DNA of 64,000 nucleotides from Ischnura elegans (GCF_921293095.1 NC_060252.1:7378001-7442000); one strand, 5' to 3'. Positions 1-11,773 are shown, numbered from the stretch's first letter. Notes: generated from the sequence alone by a model not told the origin. Made by a program: numbers and translations.

Positions 1-123
1 ATACGGTGATATTCTATATTATAAATAAAATTATATCGCGCGGAAAACCAACACTACGCTTAGCCAATAAGATTTGTTAATCCGGTGGCGCGAAATATCG
101 TTAACGGCCAATAGTCACAATAT

Positions 124-478
124 ATGTGGATCAATATTCCAGAAAGTTCTAGTCATCCACGAAGGTCAGTAGTAACGAATGCAGAACACGTAATCGCATT
201 TCGAAAAAGAATACATCAGACTATCGACAGCCTGCATTCAACTGTCGCTTCCGATCCAGCTCCCCTCCTCCCGCTACTTACGAAGAAAGTACACCCCAGT
301 CCCACACCAACCGTCTTTTCGATAGAATCACATTTTATGAAATTTATAGAATTAATCTTTCATCCGTTTCTTCGTTCGTTGAAGTCACCGTCTCATTATG
401 TGGAAACGAGGATGGAGAGAAATTACTACAAGCCCTCAACGAAAATACAGAAAAGAATTGCAGCGGTATTGACTGAGG
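124..478 (+). CDS. Possible exon of an unidentified protein
   Basis: An open frame starts at an ATG at 124 and runs to a textbook splice donor (GAG then GTAAGTA) at 477-484. If used, this exon encodes about 118 residues. The frame continues only a few codons past the donor to a stop at about 504. The predicted peptide is basic and has a proline-rich middle. I recognise no domain, signal peptide or membrane segment. The base composition is richer in GC than the DNA on either side. It may be a first coding exon, or an old transposon fragment with a chance donor. The frame and the donor are seen; that it is a gene is inferred. Confidence 0.25.
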
Positions 479-504
479 TAAGTAAAAACATTTCATTTCC
501 GTAA

Positions 505-3500
505 CATAAGTGAACAGAGGTGGTAACTATTATTTTGATTAAATTACGATATTACTTACGCATAAACATGTCATCAACATAGCTCATCATACTAAAATAT
601 TGCATCCGATAGTGAGTAGTGGGGATAGGCAGTGCATAGATACTGTGGCGTTCATGAGCGATAATAACATTACTAAAACCATTTCGCGATAATTACAAAA
701 GTAAAAAGTATACCTAATTGTGTTCGCATAAGTGCATGAATAGGCTCCAATACACAATTTTACACTACGTACAATGCATTTCATTTCCACTAATGTATCA
801 AGTTTAATTAACGAATCAAATATGTGGCCCTTAAAAGCCACATAGAGCAATAGTATCTTCTATTAAATTCAAGGTTCGTTTTCACGCTTATGGATAACAC
901 CGGCATATACTTCTTCGAATGTACTAGTTATTTCGGTGGTAAAATTCTATGAAACGGAAATATTCTATTGATTTTCTAGCTGTATGCCAGCTGTGTAAGT
1001 TTTTTTTTAATATTCTCAAAATAGCTGCCCTTGGTTCAATTGCGGATAAGCTTTCACATTACATGCACAAATTATTGCTATCTTTTTAATTGGTCAAGCA
1101 TAAACGAAAAAATCTCTAAAGTTCCCAAACAGACCTTCGGAACAAAGATCACCAACCTTCAAAAGAACGTATGCAATTAAATTCTGTCAGCAATGTGAAT
1201 CTCATCTTTCACTATGCCATAGATATCACTAAAGCTTAATTTGCCTTTTTGCATTAGCTCATTTATAATGGCGTTAGTTTGAAGATGGCAAACCTTTCTT
1301 GGCCTCATATGAGTGTTATTAAGCCTGAATAATTGATTGATTGTCTTTCATCTGAACATCGAAGAATTGAAATACTCTTGAATAAAATAATTGTAACATA
1401 TTAATGCTCATTTTTTCTGTTCATTCCCAGATTCGTTTCCCAACTCAACCCATACCCGGCTGAAGTAACCTGGTCCCGTCATCATTATACAAGAGGGATT
1501 GCTTAGCAGTTCGTTACGAGTACCACTGGAGTCTCTATGACCTACTGAAGATATACTTTGCCTGCGGTTAAAGACATAAGAAAGACATAAGTAGCGCCTG
1601 ATGGAATTGATTTAATTCCGTGAAGGAAGTTCGAAATTCTTGGTCATCATCGATGAAGCTCACTAGAGGTTAGTGATATGTTTACCATTTCATTATGAGA
1701 ATTCAATTTGTCATGTCTACAATTCATATAGTTAATTCAGTTGCCTTTATTAATCGATAATATATATTCGATAACTGCCATCTTTCGTTGGATTTAACAT
1801 TTTTAATAATTAAAAATTATCAGGTAAAATTATTGTGCAGTTTAAAGCCTCGAAGACCCCATGGGAGGTTCTGAGGTTATATCCATAAAATGTAGAAGAG
1901 TTCGTCAGTGATCAGCACACCCCATTTTCAATATTATAATAGTTCATGTCGCAATAAAATGCTGCCTAGATATAGTGGATTAAATTTCAGATATTTCAGA
2001 TTCAGCAGTCGCCAAGTGCATACCTTGATAACCCCCACTACAAGGAATTTGAATTTCTAACTGTGACTAAAAAATTCTTGGATTTTAACTGATTCATGAA
2101 CGACTTATAACATACATACAGACCCCATTTTTCCTAATCCGAGTCAAGCAATCTAATATCTAAACGATCGCAGGTGTTATGGTCCCTAATTGTACCATTG
2201 GGGGTCAAAACGGAGAAAGACGCGGTCAAATAGGGTCCTGCCTGTTGCGATCACTGCTTCACGAAAGTTTGCACGTCCATGTCACGTCCACAGCGCAGTT
2301 AGGAAGAGCGGAAGAAGCTTATCTACTTCCCTCAACCAAACACGTTTCTCACTCAAACCCACTTTTCCCATTTGGTGATATAATTGCTCTCATCTATCTC
2401 ACACTGTTTACTCCCAATACATACATCCTCGAGAGTCTGGTCTACACGAAACTTGCGCTTTCATAATGGAGTTTAAAATGTAAGTAATGACGCATATGAA
2501 CTAAAACGTACGGGGTGTAACGTTCAACTATTAGGACGTACAATTTTTAATAATTTTTAAGATGTATTCCATCAAGCAGTAGTCGTACATCCTTTTAAGT
2601 CATGTCATAAGGGCGAGAGATTTTTTAAAAAGTATTTGACCAAACCATTTTTCTATCGTAATTTTTTTAGATTGTGAAATAAATTCTACATAGTTCTACG
2701 ACGTTTTTCGTTTTCCACATGTTACCGTAAAGAATACTCATGCGGATAAAGTAATAATCGGTTCAGTAATAATTAGGGATGAATTATCAAAGGTAACTGG
2801 CACTTTCAACAACTTTTTTGGTGTTTAACATGTTATGAAAGACGCATGTGGCCTTAACCTTATAGGATGTACAAGTATTATAAAGTTATTACATACCAAG
2901 CATTCTTATAGTTAGATATTCACAAAAGCAGTTGGTGTTGAACTATATTTAAAGAGCCTATTTTATCTAGTCCTATCCTACATATAAACCATCGCAAGTT
3001 TTCTAACTATCCCATGACATCGTAAATTCAATCTTAGTCGAGCGTGTGATAATTGGTGGTAATTTCAAACGGTAATAAAAGTGCATAATTGCATTTGATG
3101 CATATTTCACTTGTCTGAATATCGTATTTGTGTTTTATCCTGTTATATTACAAAAATACACTAAAACAGACCATCAAAGAAATTTGCACATTTTCTAAAA
3201 GACATTATGTTGTGTCAATGAATTTTCCGTTTTAACAGAAAAATAAGGTTCAAAAATTAGTTTTTTAAAATTATTTTCTGCAAAAATGTTTAAGCTTCAT
3301 ATTGAATCCTACTGCAAGTGGAGAAGATTCCCTACCTTTTATTTCCTGCCGGTCCCATCGGCGGAGGAGATCTGCTTTATCACAACGACTCTCCAAAACA
3401 ATTATTATCACCAACACTTCACTTTGAACACAAAACTAACAATGAATCATTTGATGGACCATTCACACTTTCACTTCACTGGTTGAGCACTTTCTTCTGC

Positions 3501-4200
3501 CGTTGAGTAAAACAACAGGGAGCTTCACATTACTTCCATGAGAGAAGAATAAACGATTAACGTATGATAATCCTCCAAGGATAGAGCCAAAGCATTCAGG
3601 AGATCGTTGATAGCTTGATTTTTGGCTTGTACTTTCATTCAATGGATTAATTGAATCATTAACTCCACCTTTTGTAAACTGTAAAGAAGCAAGAAGTAGC
3701 CCTTAAATGATAACAAAAAAATTTTGTTTTGATGACACTTTATCTCAATTCATATGACAATAAGGAAATGTGACAGTGGAAATTAATGCCACCCATACGG
3801 ATTTAAGCCATTCTTAAAGACATTATTTCATGATAATGTAACTTGTATAAGATCATGTAAAGTTCTGAAAAGTATTAATCGAACAAAACATGGAACCAAA
3901 TACATGTATTCATATTTTATTATATCAACTTGTACGTGATAATATATCGCGTAACTGGAACTAGCTGCTACAGACAGATTTTGAAAATAATTACGAAACA
4001 TGGTGAGTCTGAACCAATTATGCGGGATAAAAAACACCATTAATTTTCACTTAACCCTATTGAAAAGTATTTTGCCTTCTTCCAAGAAACTTATCAAAAA
4101 ATAAGGTACAAAATGCACAAATATCATGGAATAATAGGGTATTTAAGATCAAAGGACTTACCAGTGCTCTTCAGCGAAGGATAATCCACCCCTCAACACT
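505..4200. other. No gene recognised
   Basis: AT-rich DNA without a convincing coding region. Open frames at 2179-2466 and 3286-3506 are short, lack recognisable domains and have no splice or homology support. I see no clear repeat boundaries here. Confidence 0.5.
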
Positions 4201-4803
4201 AACCGAACTGCTGTGAGACTAGAACTTCACTTCGACAGCGGGAGGACCGAGGGGAAAAACCTAGAGTGACGCACTGTTCTTACATGCACCCCAGAGGTAA
4301 TGGAGGGCGGGGGATTGTATAAGGATATGAGGGGAGATTGCCAGGAACGAATAGCCCAACGCAGAGTCCAAACTGTTGGCCTTGATTTTGAGTCCGAGTG
4401 CATTATGAAGGCGGTTCGGTTTACGCGTCATTGGGACGAGGTGGCGGTTGGGAGGGGGGGGTACTGAAAGGGGGGAAGGGTTCCAGAGCGCCAGAAAGGA
4501 CCCAATACATTCCTCTCGTATAATCACGTACTACGTATTATACCAATAAAGGCTTGCAATAGGGCAAATAGTTGCAGAGTGTGGTGTTTTTTTAATTTCA
4601 CTGCGTTAAGGCAATTTATTTGAAAGTACGATTTGACAAGTGAATTCAGGAACCTAATTAGAACACGTTCTATTTTCTGTACATTCGCCTGTACTCTTTG
4701 GTTGGTTACACAATGAAATCCTAAGTTTACACATCTCCTTTCTCCAGCAGTGAAATCTTTAAAGGCTTCCTGTTGCCCTGGATCGTAGTCATGATGATGA
4801 GTT

Positions 4804-5069
4804 TGGGGGGAGGGGTGGGCGCAACCCGGGAGACAGGGGGTTGGAACCCCCCCTCTGGAAGACTGAACATATTTACCCCTAGAAAAGATATTTTATGTTA
4901 TTTCGGCACTTAAAATTAAACAATTGATAGATTGTCTAAAATCTATTTAGAGAAATCATGTTGATGGGTGAGAATAAATTTGTTTTATTGGGTAATATTT
5001 TACTGCTAAAATTAATTGGTTTTGGGGACGCGCGTGACCCCTGTATACCCCCCCCTTCTTACACCACTG
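4804..5069. mobile_element. Possible hAT-type non-autonomous element
   Basis: G-rich DNA at the left edge (GGGGTGGGCGCAACCCGGG, from about 4813) and C-rich DNA at the right edge ending in ACACCACTG at 5069 flank an AT-rich core. This resembles the hAT-like MITEs found elsewhere in the window, whose ends read CAGKGGCGYA. No 8-bp target duplication could be recognised, so the left boundary is approximate and the class is inferred. Confidence 0.35.
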
Positions 5070-6495
5070 CTGTTGCCAATCATAAACACCAAGGAGGATT
5101 TCTAAATCATTATGCACGAAAGGAAAATGTGATAATCGTTTTTTATGATAAATCCTTATGCGATTATAATTCAATAATTAGAAGGTGGAACTCAACTATC
5201 CGGAACAGGCTTACTTAGTAGCCTAATCCTTGAAGGAAGAAGAAGAACTCAACTATTATGTACAATGTGCTATCTCCCATTCGAATGTCAATAAACTTTC
5301 GTAAAATAAACTGAAATGAGAACTCCAATACATTACGTACCATTTACTGTCACCACATAATATTTAATGTTACTGAATAATGTTTACATTTGAGTGGGAG
5401 TCGGAGCGATGGCGGTGGGTGACAAGGTTTGTCGTCTTCTGATCCCCCAGCTGACCAACCACCTCAAGTATGAACGAAGACGGTTCGCAATAAAATCACT
5501 CTGCGGCTTGTATTATGCACATCCGAGTACCGAATTCTAGCCGCAGTTGATATACTTTTTATTGTCTTTTAACTGCATACAGGTCACAGAATGTCAATGC
5601 TTAAGTCATTCGAGTTTCAGTAGTTATCACTCACTCGGCGCGACAGAGACTCAATTGATGTGTTTTGCTAATTAGACTGCAACTCACATTAAACCGGCTA
5701 CTTCTGCTTGTAATTGACTTAAGGTGTGGTACGGAGGACGCGCCGTTGCTCTCCGGGTGCAGTAACTACCTGCTTGTACGACGATTTTATTGAGTCGTCG
5801 GAGAAGAAAAAAATTACAGCCCTAGATAATATTTACTATTAAATTTGGCATGCTGTTTATCTTTTTGGAAGGGAAATGTGTCCAAAAGTCCGATGGACTA
5901 GAATTTTTTTAAACAAAATTCTCTGAAAAATCTCCCTGTTAATCTGATAAATGAGAATTTGGAGAAAAGGAATTAGTTATAAACAAATTTTGTGGGGATT
6001 TATCTCAATTACTTGTACCTCCAACTACATTAAAGGTAATTGAAGATGTGATCATTTTTATCTCAAAATACTTATCAATACTCCTATAACTTGTTAAGAA
6101 AATTACTAAATTTTGGGAATCATTAATATCGCAGCAGAAGAACCTATAATCGAATAGTATTTCGTATTTTTATCTTTTGAGTATATCTGTCGGTTGGATT
6201 CGTAAAAATGGTTAGGAAACGCGGTTAGAATTCAATATTTTCAATCGGTATGTGTCTTGGACTCTTCTAGGACTACTTGATGCATACTTTTATTTTATTG
6301 ATTGAAATTATGAATAATATTGGCAACTGCATTCCTTATTTAAAATCTTAGTAACACAAGGCACAGGAGTTAACTTGGGATTGACTACCTAAACGAAGAA
6401 ATTTTTGAGGACTTTCATCCTGACCTATCGTAATTTAAACCGTGCAAACTTTTACTCTAATCTGTGTCCAAGCTGTTGCCCGCAATATTAACTGG
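5070..6495. other. No gene recognised
   Basis: Mostly AT-rich. A 43-codon frame at 5409-5540 starts MAVGDKVCRLL in a locally GC-rich patch with an acceptable start context, but nothing links it to a known protein. I leave it uncalled. Confidence 0.45.
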
Positions 6496-6525
6496 CAGCC
6501 AACTTAATACATGATAAGTTGGCTG
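6496..6525. repeat. Perfect 11-bp stem hairpin
   Basis: CAGCCAACTTA and its exact reverse complement TAAGTTGGCTG are separated by 8 bases. It lies in non-coding DNA just before the inverted-repeat element that starts near 6638. Its function is unknown. Confidence 0.6.
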
Positions 6526-6637
6526 TAACCTAATGTGCCAAAGTCATGTGTAGGATAATCTAGCTCCATCATTAATACAGCACGCTCGATAAATACGATA
6601 AATGAGGACAGGTTCTATTAATAATAATTTTAAGCTC

Positions 6638-9175
6638 TTAATAGGGAAGTGCACTAATTTTTTTTTATTGCTGAATTTGAAAGTTTAGCCTAAAAAAGAA
6701 ACATTAGTATAGTCACTTTTATTTCCTGCATCTGGGGTATGCACTTTAAAACGTTTTGAAAGTCGGAAAATTTCATGTTACGCTGAAACACAGTGCCTCC
6801 ATCTTGATTGAGATGTGACGTCACAAGGCAGTAGTCACCAGTGGAGTATCGCTGTATTCCGTCGCCTTCTTTAGCGCGGCGAGAGTTTCCGGGAATCGGT
6901 GGAGTTTACTTCCTAAAAATTTCGTCTAGTACCGAAAACATGAATTCAAAATAGAATTATAAATGATTTTTTGTTCCAAATTTCATCTCGACGTCGAAAC
7001 AAAAGCCTGGAGAAGATATTCATTCCCGTGCCTTAAGGACAAGCCATACGGAATAAATGGTTCAAGGCTGTTCCTGACTCTTACCTATCGATGATATTCT
7101 GTTTTGAAGTTCATTTGAAGGTATTGGAAGATCAAATTGATATTTATATTATAATAATTTACGTAACAAGTACCTCAGTCACATTAGAAAGTGTGTTGAG
7201 TCAAAATACAGCATCTTCCGCGTAGACCTACGTAATTTATAAACTGAAAGTAGTTTGGTTAAAGAATTATGGCGCGACTGTTATTTTACACGACCGAGCA
7301 AAATGCGTACTTTGCCCATGATATGTGCATATATGATAACAAACGATTTTTGTTAAATTTAATGTTTATTTGTTGAAATTAGTACATTTATAGGCGATAC
7401 AGATATAAAGGTACACGGCAGGTCGCGCGGCGTAATTTGTACTCCACTGGTGACGGGTTCATCTTGCTGATCTATAAAATTAGCTACAATACCTCGAACT
7501 TTGAAAACTCGCAATATAGGCAGTCAAAGTACATTGTAGGAATACACGAGACCATTCTAGCCCAGAATGTACGTACAATGTTGAAATCCTTGGTTTTCAA
7601 AGATTGACGTATTTTATACGCCAGCGCGCCCGGTCCAGGGTTATCAACTTTTATTTCATCCTATTTGTTAATTGAAATTATATTTCGGAATGGTTCTAAT
7701 TAGCACTGCTACTGAGGTAAACTGGTAGGTACTGAGTAAAAGGTACTGAGGTAGGTCCTGAGTAAGTAAACTCCCTTTGGAGTAATGTGAATTACAAGTG
7801 TTCGAGATATATGGCATTTTATATTCGTTTTGTGTTCTTATTTATTATGTCTGTACGCATACTGTTGCTTACCGCGAGCCTTTAATGGTATGTGCTCTTG
7901 CAAGAGTGGTTTTCATTTTTAATGTGGAAGTTGGTCAGTATAAGCAAAGAAAAAATTAACATTTTAGCGCACACCAACCCTTGTAGTCATCGTATGTCTG
8001 CGTTTGTCATGACACTGCTAAAGTACCTAAACGCCTTTATGATGATAAAAAAATTGTCTCATGACAATGATTGCTGCAATTATAATTAATGATAAACTTG
8101 ACGCCGTATGATCACAATGAAGACAACAAAAAATAATGCCATGACGCAGTGTTGAACCACGGTCCTTCGGGTAAGATCTATCCCTTGCATCGTGCACGCT
8201 ACCACTACCCCAACCGACCCATTAGATAATGGTGGATATTTTAAATTTATATTTATAACTTGTGAAAATTAACGCATGAAAATTAATTAATTACAGCCTA
8301 ACTAAGGCCCTAATTGAAAAAGATGGAGCAAGGTACGTGGTCTCCCCCTGCTAGCCTTAACGCCTCGCATTTCTATGTAGCGTTGAACCTGTCCTCCTTT
8401 TTCAAAAATTCAGTGACCATAAATACATCAAAGTTTGGTGTACCATTCATAAATCGTTGGAATTTTCCTTCTCCCAACCAAGATTATCTTTTCTTGAACC
8501 CATCCTGGACAGCGAACCATTGCAACAACCAGCCAGCACGGAAATAAGGCTAACATCCAATGATTCTAGTTGAGAAGGGCGAACGTTCCGGCCGGCGTGA
8601 ATACATACGCAACGAATAAGTCCTGCAGCAAACGTCTGAAATAGGTTTATTAGTTTGACTCGGTTCTTACAAAAAAAGTTTTGGCATGATAAACGGCATT
8701 GTGCCAAAATATACCCAGCGAAAAATAAATACCATCATCTATTTATTAAAGATTCAATGTGCTATTCGTACTACTCTTTCCAAACTTGAAGTTGACACGT
8801 AAATGAATATTAATATATTACGCAATGATGAAGTCATTTACTCAAAAGAGAAGCAGCCACATATATTCTGAAGATATTTTATGACAGCAAAAAACGGATA
8901 CCCTTAAATTCTGTAATTTTTCTATGCAATAATAGTGGTAGAACTAAACGGCGTAGAAGCTGCCTTCTGCTACTGCCTTGTGACGTCACGGCCAATATTC
9001 AACATGGACACCCGTTTTAGCGGCCTTTGAATTTTTCCATATTTCGGACGGTCATCTCGAATCAAGTATTCACTATTAGGATTTAAACTGTGGTTTTACG
9101 ACATTACGTTATTCTGAACTCTAATTTAAAAAATGTGTTTGGTACATTTGAAACACTAGTGTACTTCCCTATTAC
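6638..9175. mobile_element. 2.5-kb element with inverted ends
   Basis: The left end reads TAATAGGGAAGTGCACTA from about 6638, and the right end is the reverse complement of TAATAGGGAAGTACACTA, ending near 9175. About 190 bp inside each end, both arms carry the same 20-mer in inverted orientation (6815-6834 and 8970-8989). It begins GTGACGTCAC and ends GGCAGTAG. The rest of the arms is diverged. A further inverted pair, CACCAGTGGAGTA, lies at about 6836 and 7442. No transposase frame is visible, so this is a non-autonomous or badly decayed DNA element. The same terminal word occurs again at about 47893-47910. Confidence 0.55.
8128..8222 (-). repeat. tRNA-derived SINE-like remnant
   Basis: On the minus strand a tRNA-like stretch holds an A-box-like TAGTGGTAGCG and a degenerate B box (GGTTCAACACT, against the usual GGTTCGANTCC). 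The spacing fits a tRNA-derived head. No intact cloverleaf can be drawn, so this is not a functional tRNA gene. It lies inside the 6638-9175 element. Confidence 0.4.
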
Positions 9176-9186
9176 ATAAATTCATT

Positions 9187-9232
9187 CCCGAATATGTGTA
9201 TTCCAAGATAGAAACTTACCTATGAATACTCA
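9187..9232 (+). repeat. 46-bp direct repeat flanking the BEL remnant, left copy
   Basis: Matches 12777-12822 with a few differences. Both copies contain TTCCAAGATAGAAACTTAC. The pair brackets the BEL/Pao remnant. It is far too short to be the LTRs. It may reflect a flanking older repeat or a rearrangement. Confidence 0.5.
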
Positions 9233-10693
9233 CTCGGTCTATTCTCTGACTGCGGCGGAGGGCACCACGCATGCGATTGGAATTGCCCTGAGTACCTCAT
9301 CCGGGGGTAGCTGGAATGAACTTCTTTTAAAGGGTCCAAAGTTACATAAAGATATAGCGGATTTAATCATGAGGTTTCGTCTACAAGCCGTGGCATTTGT
9401 AGCCGATATTTCAAAAATGTATCGTCAGATTTTGATACGCCCAGAACACAGGGCTTATCAGCATATAGTTTGGCACCCTAACGAGAATTCCACTTTGCGC
9501 GAATATGAACTGAATACAGTTACGTTTGGTTTGACGTCATCTCCATACTTGGCTATGAGAGTGCTTAAGCAGCTGTCTCAAGATGAAGCGGTACGCTTCC
9601 CCCTTGCAGCTGTAGTACTCCCACAAGACGTATTTGTGGACGATTTAATATCAGGAAGCTCTACTAGCACAGAAGCAATAGAGCTTATTGCGCAATTGAA
9701 GGGATTATTAAATCGCGGAGGTTTTAAACTTCATAAATGGGCCACAAATTCTGTTGATGTTTTAAGGGCCATTTCACCGGAGCTGGTGCAAAGGAAGGTG
9801 GAATTCACTGATGAGGAGGGCTCAAACTTTCGAATATTAGGTTTATGTTGGGATCCTAAGTTGGATTTATTTTCGTACAATGTGAGGATATCCTCAAAAC
9901 CACCCTCAAAAAGAGGTGTTCTATCAAATTTAGCACAACTATTCGATCCATTAGGATGGATCAGTCCGGTTGTGTTTTGGGCGAAACATTTTATGCAGAG
10001 CCTTTGGAAATTAAAGATAGGATGGGATGACGATTTACCTTCCGAGGTAATTGACGCATGGAGACAGTTTGTAAGCCAGCTGTCTTTGTTAGAAAATGTT
10101 AAAATACCTCGAGGTGCGTTAGGCCATGTAGTGAATAATGCAGAACACCACCAATTAGTGGGTTTCTGTTATGCCTCCGAGCGGGACTATTGCGCAGTGG
10201 TTTATTTGCGCTGTGGGGTTCTACAAACTATGGGGAAAGTTCACTTAATGATGGCAAAAACTAAGGTCGCACCGATAAAAACTTTAACAATACCAAGGCT
10301 AGAACTTATGGGAGCAGTGTTGCTGACAAGGCTTATGGAATTCGTATTTGCGTCTCTTTCACAGAAAATAAATATTGAGTGTGTTTACGCATGGACTGAC
10401 TTTACAACAGTCAGTCCATGCGAATGGATCAATACTCCAACGCATTTATTAAAAGCATTTGCTGCAAATAGGATTGGTCAAATATCAGAAAGTCAACTGG
10501 GTATAGTGTGGAATCATGTAGCTGGTAAAAATAACCCTGCTGATTCAGGCAGTCGGGGATTGCTACCCCAACAAATAATTAACCATGATTTATGGTGGAA
10601 CGCACCTTCATGGGTAGCTAATAGTATTGATCAATGGGAGGTTAGCAGTTTTATGGGAATAAATGAGGAACTTCCGGAAATGAAATCTGTGAG
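9222..10693 (+). pseudogene. BEL/Pao retrotransposon pol: RT, linker and RNase H-like part
   Basis: Part of the polyprotein that copies a BEL/Pao LTR retrotransposon. The recognisable sequence starts only in the N-terminal part of the RT (GGSWNELLLKGP, about residue 28), so gag, protease and the RT start are missing, and the displayed ATG is not the native start. RT motifs follow in order: ADISKMYRQI near residue 62, TFGLTSSPYLAMRVL near 102, and the catalytic FVDD with aspartates at 140-141. Next come the Pao-type linker (LFDPLGWISPVVFWAKHF) and an RNase H-like region (YAWTDFTTV). The RNase H-like region is disturbed by a hairpin at 10388-10422. True coding ends at 10693, where a SINE is inserted; the remaining open codons to 10853 belong to the SINE. 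I see no LTRs. Confidence 0.9.
10388..10422. repeat. Perfect 14-bp hairpin inside BEL pol
   Basis: CGCATGGACTGACT and its exact reverse complement are separated by 7 bases. The left arm encodes the conserved Y-A-W-T-D of the RNase H-like domain. The right arm replaces the residues expected after TTV with a reverse-complement copy of the left arm without breaking the frame, which looks like a snap-back templated mutation. Confidence 0.75.
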
Positions 10694-10854
10694 TTATTTA
10701 AGTATACCGGGACTAGCCACGGTGATAACTTTTTACGGAGTCACCCGCAATGCACAAATAGTGCGAAAAATCCACAGAGGAAAAATCATTCGCCTTGGCC
10801 GGGATGCCTCGCCTTGTCCGGTAAAGTCCACAAATTTCCACAGGGGAGAATGAC

Positions 10855-10927
10855 GCCTCGGTAGCTTAACTGGCAAAAGCACTCGGCCGGAAATCGAGGG
10901 ATCCGGGTTCGAATCCCGGTCAAGGCG
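10855..10927 (+). repeat. tRNA-like head 1 of the SINE
   Basis: Folds as an almost complete 73-nt cloverleaf. The acceptor stem GCCTCGG pairs with CAAGGC with one mismatch, the D stem is GCTT/AAGC, the anticodon stem CTCGG/TCGAG has one G-U pair, and the T stem CCGGG/CCCGG is perfect. The A box (TAGCTTAACTGG) and B box (GGTTCGAATCC) match the RNA polymerase III internal promoter. The base before the would-be anticodon GGA is C where tRNAs have U, and it sits in a repeated insertion. I therefore call it a SINE head, not a tRNA gene. Confidence 0.8.
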
Positions 10928-11178
10928 AATGATTTTTCCTCTGTGGATTTTTCGCACTATTTGTGCATTGCGGGTGACTCCGTAAAAAGTTATCACCGTG
11001 GCTAGTCCCGGTATACTTAAATAAGTCCAGAGCGAACACCTCTAGTGTTCAAAGTTCGGGCTTTGCTCTCCGGCTGTGGCGCCATGCGCACGACCTGGAC
11101 TGCTAGTCGCATAATATGCTCGGCAGTCCATACCACCATGTCCGGTATAGTCCACAAATTTCCACATGGGAGAATGAC

Positions 11179-11251
11179 GCCTCGGTAGCTTAACTGGCTA
11201 AAGCACTCGGCCGGAAATCGAGGGATCCGGGTTCGAATCCCGGTCAAGGCG
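11179..11251 (+). repeat. tRNA-like head 2 of the SINE
   Basis: The second copy of the 73-nt tRNA-like unit, 324 bp after the first and differing from it at one D-loop position. A and B boxes are intact. It is followed by only 26 bp of SINE body (to 11277) before the target-site duplication, so this copy is 3'-truncated. Confidence 0.8.
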
Positions 11252-11277
11252 AATGATTTTTCCTCTGTGGATTTTTC

Positions 11278-11770
11278 GAAATCTGTGAGGACCAATGCAG
11301 CTGTCATAGACAACGATACGGTAGACATTACATTTGTGGAACGTTATTCTTCCCTGTCTAAACTTAATCGAGTGATTGCTTATTGTCTTCGCTTCATTGC
11401 ATTCACAAAAGGGTTTTCAAACTTGAGCAAAGATAGTAATCTTAGCGCAAAAGAGATCAGTAATGCATTAAAAATATGCATAAAAGTAACTCAACTTGCT
11501 TATTTTCAGACAGATATTGAAAACCTGAAAGGAGGGCGTGTATGTTCCAGAAAACTTCAGACACTGTCTCCATTCATAGATGGCGATGGTTGCCTCAGGG
11601 TGGGTGGTAGACTAATTAACTCTGACTTGTCCTACAATCGCAAACACCCATTACTGTTACCCAAGGAAGCTTGTCTAACTGCAGTGATCGTGGACCATTA
11701 TCAAAAAATGTATTTGCATGTGGGACCCGTGACATTGCAGTACTTATTAGGATTGAAATATTGGATTCTA
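11278..11770 (+). pseudogene. BEL/Pao pol: region before and including the start of integrase
   Basis: Continuation of the BEL polyprotein after the SINE. Codons on both sides of the insertion stay in the same phase once one copy of the 12-bp target duplication is discounted, so the element was open here when the SINE landed. It contains the stretch that precedes integrase in Pao elements (residues reading CLRVGGRL, then KHPLLLP, then a histidine-bearing VDHYQK and LHVGP), which forms the start of the HHCC zinc-binding region. It ends at an in-frame TGA at 11771-11773. The open frame beginning at an ATG at 11267 starts within the SINE, so that ATG is fortuitous. Confidence 0.85.
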
Positions 11771-11773
11771 TGA

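Larger units (their letters stand above)
10694..11277 (+). mobile_element. Dimeric foldback tRNA-derived SINE in BEL pol
   Basis: A 584-bp insertion flanked by the perfect 12-bp target duplication GAAATCTGTGAG (10682-10693 and 11278-11289). Its structure has five parts. An inverted body arm (10694-10797) comes first, then a linker and tRNA-like unit 1 (10855-10927). The body arm follows in forward orientation (10921-11024), an exact 104-bp reverse complement of the first arm. Then come a 115-bp spacer and a second linker with tRNA-like unit 2 (11179-11251) and only 26 bp of body. Segments 10816-10953 and 11140-11277 are a near-identical direct repeat (about 3 differences by eye). The long target duplication fits LINE-driven target-primed insertion, which is known for SINEs. 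No protein is encoded. Confidence 0.85.

Noticed and set aside
2179-2466. Possible small protein genes around 2.2 kb
   Set aside because: Two overlapping frames, neither with recognisable domains or splice context.
3286-3506. Overlapping frames at 3.3-3.5 kb
   Set aside because: Two frames of similar length over the same DNA; composition only.
4261-4527. Minus-strand 88-residue ORF
   Set aside because: Proline-rich because of a local G/C run; no homology that I recognise.
9222-10853. A single intact 543-residue BEL protein
   Set aside because: The last 53 codons are SINE sequence, and the ATG lies upstream of any recognisable domain.
10855-11251. Two functional tRNA genes
   Set aside because: Cloverleaves are nearly complete, but both units are part of a repeated insertion with a target duplication, have a mismatched acceptor stem and C at the position before the anticodon, and have decayed siblings at 12828 and 50785.
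10733-11328. Minus-strand ORFs 10733-10996 and 11017-11328
   Set aside because: They are read-throughs of the SINE repeats. Their near-identical peptides come from the repeated tRNA-like and body sequence.
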